DNA from: Prasinococcaceae sp. CCMP 1430
Taxonomy: Eukaryota; Prasinodermophyta; Palmophyllophyceae; Prasinococcales; Prasinococcaceae
Direction: 5' to 3'
DNA: 59,885 bases
Assembly: GCA_013416795.1 (NCBI GenBank)
Contig: RQSC01000520.1
Span: 11,280-71,164, forward strand
In this document: one piece after another, positions 55,828 through 59,885 of the stretch
Position numbering within the stretch: position 1 is the first letter of the stretch
How the letters are laid out: every line of letters starts with the position of its first letter
The notes under the pieces: generated by a model
Told to the model about the DNA's origin: nothing
Seen by the model: only the letters and a program-made list of their open reading frames with translations
The model's database searches: none
Translations under genes and position numbers: made by a program

Positions 55828-56766
55828 CGCGCGCGCGCTTCGTCACTATCCCTAAGCGCGCACGCGAGCCGCAGCCGCAGCGACTACCTGATGAGTGTCA
55901 CCAGCGCAGCGCCGTGGTGGGTCTGTCGGGCGACTCGACGGGAAGCCGCGCGGCACCGCCCCGCCCCGCCGGCCGGGCGCCCCCTTTTTTCTTCGCCGCC
56001 CATTTCGCGCGCATTTACGCGCGAATATTTCCGCCCAAAACGCGCCCGCAAAAAAAAAGGGGGCCGGCGGGGGACCGGGCGACCAACCCTACGGATTGCG
56101 CCGCTCAATTTCAAAATGGCCTCGCGAGTAGAATGGCGAATGGGCTTTAAAAGCGGATTGGGAGGTGGACGAAATCGGATCTGTGGTATCGTCCGATCGG
56201 GGGGCGGCGACGCGACGCGCCGCGGCCACGCGCGCGGCAGCGCGCGCGACTCGTTGATCCGACCAGTCGTGGTGGTGGGAAGGGTGTGTCTCCGCGCGCG
56301 CCCGCCGTCGGGGAACCGGTCCCTCCTCAAAAAAATACGCGCAGGGCAAAACAAAACGCTCCTACCGTACATAAAAATCAACCGCCAACAAAAACCGTTA
56401 AAAAAGGGTATCACATCATCGCACCAATCCCAAATCGGCAAATCCATCGGAGCGGATCGCCCGGCGTTCGTCGTGGACACAACATGCCATCAAAAAGCAC
56501 CCGCGAAAACTGTGTTTTAACCACGGGAGAGATTTTTTGTCGTGCGTGCTGCCTGCGGTCTTCGGCGCAGTGCAATTTGACGTGCAGCGCCGCGAGGGCC
56601 GTTGGGGCGCTGGATGGGGGAAAATCTGCAGCGCGCGCCCGCACGCGCGCGCGCTTCCGATATCGCGCCGATGTGACGCGGCGGCGTGGGGCGCCACAGA
56701 GCGCACGCGCGGGGGGGTGGGGAGGGGGGTGAGGAGGGTTGGTGCCGCGTGTCATCGGCCGTGGAG
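55828..56766. promoter_or_regulatory. Divergent intergenic region (NEK-like / RNase H)
   Basis: CTATCCCTAAG lies 20 bp upstream of the NEK start. The stretch 56100-56530 is comparatively AT-rich, with ATAAAAATCAACC and GTTAAAAAAGGG. No gene was recognised on either strand. Confidence 0.4.
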
Positions 56767-58147
56767 ATGGCGGCGCCGCTGCTGCTCTTCTGCGACGGCG
56801 CCTCGCGCCGCAACGGCGCGCGCGCCAAGGGCGACAGCGCGGCCGCGGCCGTGCTGCTGGACGCGGCGACGGAGGCGCTGCTCGTGCAGCGCGCCGTGAG
56901 GCTCGCCGAGGGGACGACGAACAACGCCGCGGAGTACGAGGCGCTGCTGATGGGCATACGCATGGCGGCGGCGATCAGGGGCAAGAAGGCCGCGGTGCGC
57001 GCGTTCACCGACAGCGAGCTGCTGTGCAAGCAGTTCCACGGCGAGTGCGGCTGCAAGGTGCCCGCGCTCCAGGAGATGCTCAAGGAGCTGCGGCGCTCCG
57101 TGCGCATGGTCGGGAGCTTCTCGCTGCGCCACGTGCCGCGCGAGCAGAACAAGGCCGCCGATTCGTTGGCAAATGGCGCTCTTGACGAGCTTGATGTGGG
57201 CAAGTCGTTCACGATGGGGCCCGAGGCCAAGGATGTGCGCGCTGCAGAGGAGCAGCACGCAGCGGCAGTGGAGACGGTCGCGGGCACCTCCAATGCTGGA
57301 ACGTGCATCGTCCTCACGGAGGCCACACTCGCGGCGCACGAGCTCGCGACTGCCAAGCGCGAGCTTCGCATGTTCTGCTGCGACGTGCACGGGCCATTCT
57401 GGAAGCGTGTCGATGCTCACAAGCCCGTCGCGAGATGCTTCGGCGTGGCCGGCACGAGGGAGTGCTCGAAGGCAAAGCTCGACCCGTTGCCACGCAGGTG
57501 CGCGCGCGCGAGGGAGCGCGCGCGCGCGCGCGAGCGAACCGGCGCGTGCGACCGCCAGCGACTTTGCGTGCACTACTGACAGATGCCACGCGCGCGCGCG
57601 CGCGCTCGTGATCACATGCACGCCCTCGAACACCTCCAGCGAGGAGCGCGGCGAGGGGCTCTTCCATTGCACCACGTGCGGACAGAAGTGGGCAGACAAG
57701 CTGGCGAAGCGCGGTGTGCCTCAGCCGTGCCCCGGGGAGGCCCCGGACGGCAGCGAAGGCGAGTGCGGCACACTGGTCGAGCCGCATAAGCTGCGGCCGA
57801 TGAAGTCGCTGCACGCGCGCGCGAGATACCACCGCGAACAGAGGAGGGCCTACCACAAAGCTCTGTCGTCAACGAGCAGCGTTAGCAGTGCGGATTCCAC
57901 CTGGGTCAAAGTTGAGGGCGAGGGCGTTGGGGCCGGCGCCCCAGCTGCCAGGAGCGGTGGGCGGAAGCATCCACACCGTTCCAAGCATAAGTGCGCGCTG
58001 TGCGAGAGCGGCGAGTGCCGGCGAAAGCCACCGGCATCACGGCCTCACGAGTCGTCGGGCTCCACGATCTCTAATGCGTCCACCGTCAGTATGATGAGCC
58101 AGCTCTCCCTGAGCTATTTCAGAATGGAGACCCCGCCCGTCGCGTAG
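56767..58147 (+). CDS. RNase H1-type (RVT_3) domain protein with Cys-rich C-terminal half
   Basis: Exons 56767-57497 and 57640-58147 join in phase 2 to give 412 aa. Residues 5-138 form an RNase HI fold with catalytic Asp10 (FCDGASRRN), Glu56 (NNAAEYEALL), Asp82 (FTDSELL) and Asp132, plus the HVPREQNKAADSLAN ending. This is the plant/bacterial RVT_3-like subgroup that cleaves RNA in RNA-DNA hybrids. Residues about 210-330 hold CxxC and Cys/His pairs (FCCDVHGPFW, FHCTTCGQKW, QPCPGE, EGECGTL), suggesting a zinc-binding module. A Lys/His-rich CALCESGECRRK follows before a Ser-rich tail. I know no named family with this second half. The intron has a GTGCGC donor and CTGAC at 57575-57579. Confidence 0.85.
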
Positions 58148-58258
58148 TGGGCGTGGAGCGCGCGCGCGCGCGCGCAGACTAGCGGGAGCTCAGTGTGTAT
58201 AGTCTATAGTAGTACTACTGTATGTACATGAACGACGTGCCTCGTGACCAAAGGAGAC

Positions 58259-59885
58259 TCAGTGCTTCGTGACAATCGTGCGGCGCTCGGAGAACGCGTC
58301 AAGCGAGTGGTGGCCCCCCTCGCGCCCGAGGCCCGAGTCTTTCATTCCCCCGAAGGCAACGCGCAGGTCGCGCTGCAGCCAGCAGTTCACCCACACCGTC
58401 CCCGCATCAATGGCGCGCGCGATACGCTGCGCGGCCCCGCTGTCGCCGGCGAAGACGCTCGCCGCGAGGCCGTACTTGGTGCCATTCGCGAGCGCAATCG
58501 CCTCCTCCTCGGTGTCGAAGGCTTGCAAGCTGGTCATAGGGCCAAATGTCTCGTTCTGCGTGATCCGGTCGTCCTGCTTGGCGCCCTCGAGTACGCAAGG
58601 CGCAACGAAGCATCCTCGTTGGCAGCGCTCCGGGAGGCCGGCGGGCGTGCCACCGCCGCACAGCAAGGTCGCGCCATCGTCGGCAGCTTCTTGCAACATT
58701 CGGCGCACCTTTTCCACCTGATTAGGATGGATGAGCGGGCCGCATTGCGTGCGACTGTCCTCGGGGTCGCCGACAACGAGCTCGCGCGCGGCATCCACGA
58801 GCGCGCCGCGCACCTTGTCGTACACGGCGCGCTGCACCAGTACACGCTCGCAGCACAGGCAAATCTGTCCATTGTTGAGGAAAGCCGCGCGAGCGAGCTC
58901 CCGCCCCACCAGATCCGTATCGGCGTCCGCCATCACCACGGCCGCGTTCTTGCCTCCTAGCTCGAGCGAGCAGCGCTGCATCGCGCAAGGAGGGTGTGGC
59001 AAGCGGCGAGGGAGAGAGCGAGAGGAAAAGAGAGAGAGAGGGAGGGGAGAAGAAATAGAATGAGCACGGGCGAGAACGTGCGCACGACCGCGTCGCCGTA
59101 GCATTCGCGCGGACTGGCATCGCGAGCAGCACACGTGCACGCGGTCGCCAGCGCGCGCGCGCACCTTAAAGAGCCTGCCGCAGTGCCCGCCCACGATGCG
59201 GCCGGTGACCGTGCCGCCGGTGAAGGAGACCATCTTGACGCTCGGGTGCCTCACGAGCGCGTCGCCAGCGCACGCGCCACGGCCGTGGACCACGTTGAAA
59301 ACACCGGGGGGGATGCCCGCCTCGGCGACGATCTCGCCAAGCGCGAGCGCTGTGAGCGGCGACCACTCGCTGGGCTTTGCCACCACGGTGTTACCCATGG
59401 CGAGCGCGGGCGCCACCTTCCACGTCAGCAGGTACAGCGGCAGGTTCCACGGCGTGATGAGCGCGCAAACGCCGTGGGGCGAGCGCTCCTCGTAGTTGAT
59501 CACGCCGTCGGACAGATGCGCAGGCGTGGCGCCGGCCTCGTGGCGCACGAAGGATGCGAAGAAGCGAAAGTTCTCCTCTGCGCGTGCGACATCCACCACG
59601 CGCGCCAGCTGGCGCGGCTTGCCGCAGTCGAGGCTCTCGAGCAGCGCGAGGTCGTCGGCGCGGGCGACGATGGCATCGGCGACGCGGACGAGCGCGTCGC
59701 AGCGTCGGTCGACGCTCCAGCCGCGCCATTCGGCGCCCGCCCTCCGCGCGGCCGCCACCGCCGCGTCGACGTCCTCCTCCGAAGAGTCGGCGACGAGCGT
59801 CAGCTCCTCGCCGTACGCCGGGGCGATGTTCGAGAGGGCGTGCGCCGGAGCGCCGCCGCCGCCGCCGCCGGCCGCCGCCTCCGCC
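58259..59885 (-). CDS. Aldehyde dehydrogenase, ALDH8A1/2-aminomuconic semialdehyde dehydrogenase-like (5' end outside window)
   Basis: Exons at least 59885-59165 and 58975-58259 join in phase 0. The reading frame remains open to the window edge, so the N-terminus is incomplete. Visible ALDH features: ITPWNLPLYLLTWK, KPSEWSPLTAL, FTGGTVTGR, the general-base Glu in LELGGKNA, the nucleophilic Cys in NNGQICLCCERV, and ETFGPM near the C-terminus. The NNGQICLCCERV and DCGKPRQLARVVDVARAEENFRFFA segments resemble ALDH8A1. The cofactor is NAD(P)+; the substrate cannot be fixed from sequence. The intron (59164-58976, GTGCGC donor) lacks CTGAC near the acceptor. It runs tail-to-tail with the RNase H gene, 111 bp apart. 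Confidence 0.94.
   Translation of the reverse strand, partial: AEAAAGGGGGGAPAHALSNIAPAYGEELTLVADSSEEDVDAAVAAARRAGAEWRGWSVDRRCDALVRVADAIVARADDLALLESLDCGKPRQLARVVDVARAEENFRFFASFVRHEAGATPAHLSDGVINYEERSPHGVCALITPWNLPLYLLTWKVAPALAMGNTVVAKPSEWSPLTALALGEIVAEAGIPPGVFNVVHGRGACAGDALVRHPSVKMVSFTGGTVTGRIVGGHCGRLFKVRARAGDRVHVCCSRCQSARMLRRRGRAHVLARAHSISSPLPLSLFSSRSLPRRLPHPPCAMQRCSLELGGKNAAVVMADADTDLVGRELARAAFLNNGQICLCCERVLVQRAVYDKVRGALVDAARELVVGDPEDSRTQCGPLIHPNQVEKVRRMLQEAADDGATLLCGGGTPAGLPERCQRGCFVAPCVLEGAKQDDRITQNETFGPMTSLQAFDTEEEAIALANGTKYGLAASVFAGDSGAAQRIARAIDAGTVWVNCWLQRDLRVAFGGMKDSGLGREGGHHSLDAFSERRTIVTKH

Overview
The window is GC-rich (roughly two-thirds G+C by eye) nuclear DNA of a eukaryote, most likely a photosynthetic microalga of the red-plastid lineage; a haptophyte is my best guess, and this is inference. 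The evidence is: spliceosomal introns in most genes; typical eukaryotic nuclear genes (NF-YC, GSK3, eIF4G, UAP56, FCP1, NEK kinase); two nucleus-encoded genes of plastid-type families (DUF1997, DUF4336); a front-end desaturase; and a fragment of plastid accD. Exons were assembled by hand from splice-site phase and family conservation. More than half of the modelled introns start GTGCG, and about three quarters carry CTGAC (usually GCTGAC) upstream of the acceptor.

Layout. 0.2-4.3 kb: NF-YC (+), HDDC2-type HD phosphohydrolase (-), DUF1997 plastid protein (+). 5-9.4 kb: head-to-head pair of a cytochrome-b5 front-end (sphingolipid-type) desaturase (-) and a GH5 endoglycoceramidase (+). 9.7-14.3 kb: ABI5/AREB-like bZIP (-), a membrane protein of unknown function (+) whose start codon overlaps that of the bZIP gene, and a PLP aminotransferase (-). 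15-23.8 kb: secreted binding-protein-like gene (-), tail-anchored coiled-coil protein (-), telobox Myb protein (+), WDR44-like WD40 protein (-). 24-33.6 kb: DEX1-like FG-GAP protein with an inserted WW domain (+), YqaJ-type nuclease (-), FCP1-type CTD phosphatase (+), secreted reeler-like/PPSP/Lys-Cys protein (-). 34-42 kb: weak genes, an RVxF-motif protein (-), a 39-codon ORF (+), a fused SASA esterase-GT2 glycosyltransferase (+), a helical unknown (-), DUF4336 (+).

42.2-48.3 kb is the anomalous part. An eIF4G gene (-) loses its 5' exon(s) where the contig switches to bacterial-type DUF2182 coding sequence, then to about 165 bp of AT-rich plastid accD, then back to GC-rich sequence without a recognisable gene. 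This is either a composite insertion or, more likely, a chimeric assembly.

48.3-59.9 kb: GSK3 (-) and UAP56 (+) head to head across 1.6 kb holding a 51-C tract and telomere-like repeats; NEK6/7-like kinase (-); RNase H with a Cys-rich tail (+); and an aldehyde dehydrogenase (-) cut by the window end.

No operon logic is expected. The recurring arrangement is divergent gene pairs with short shared promoters. Two links may be functional: the desaturase/endoglycoceramidase pair (sphingolipids), and ACCCTAA (telo-box) elements in four intergenic regions together with a gene for a telobox Myb protein. No CRISPR array, rRNA, tRNA or intact transposable element was seen.
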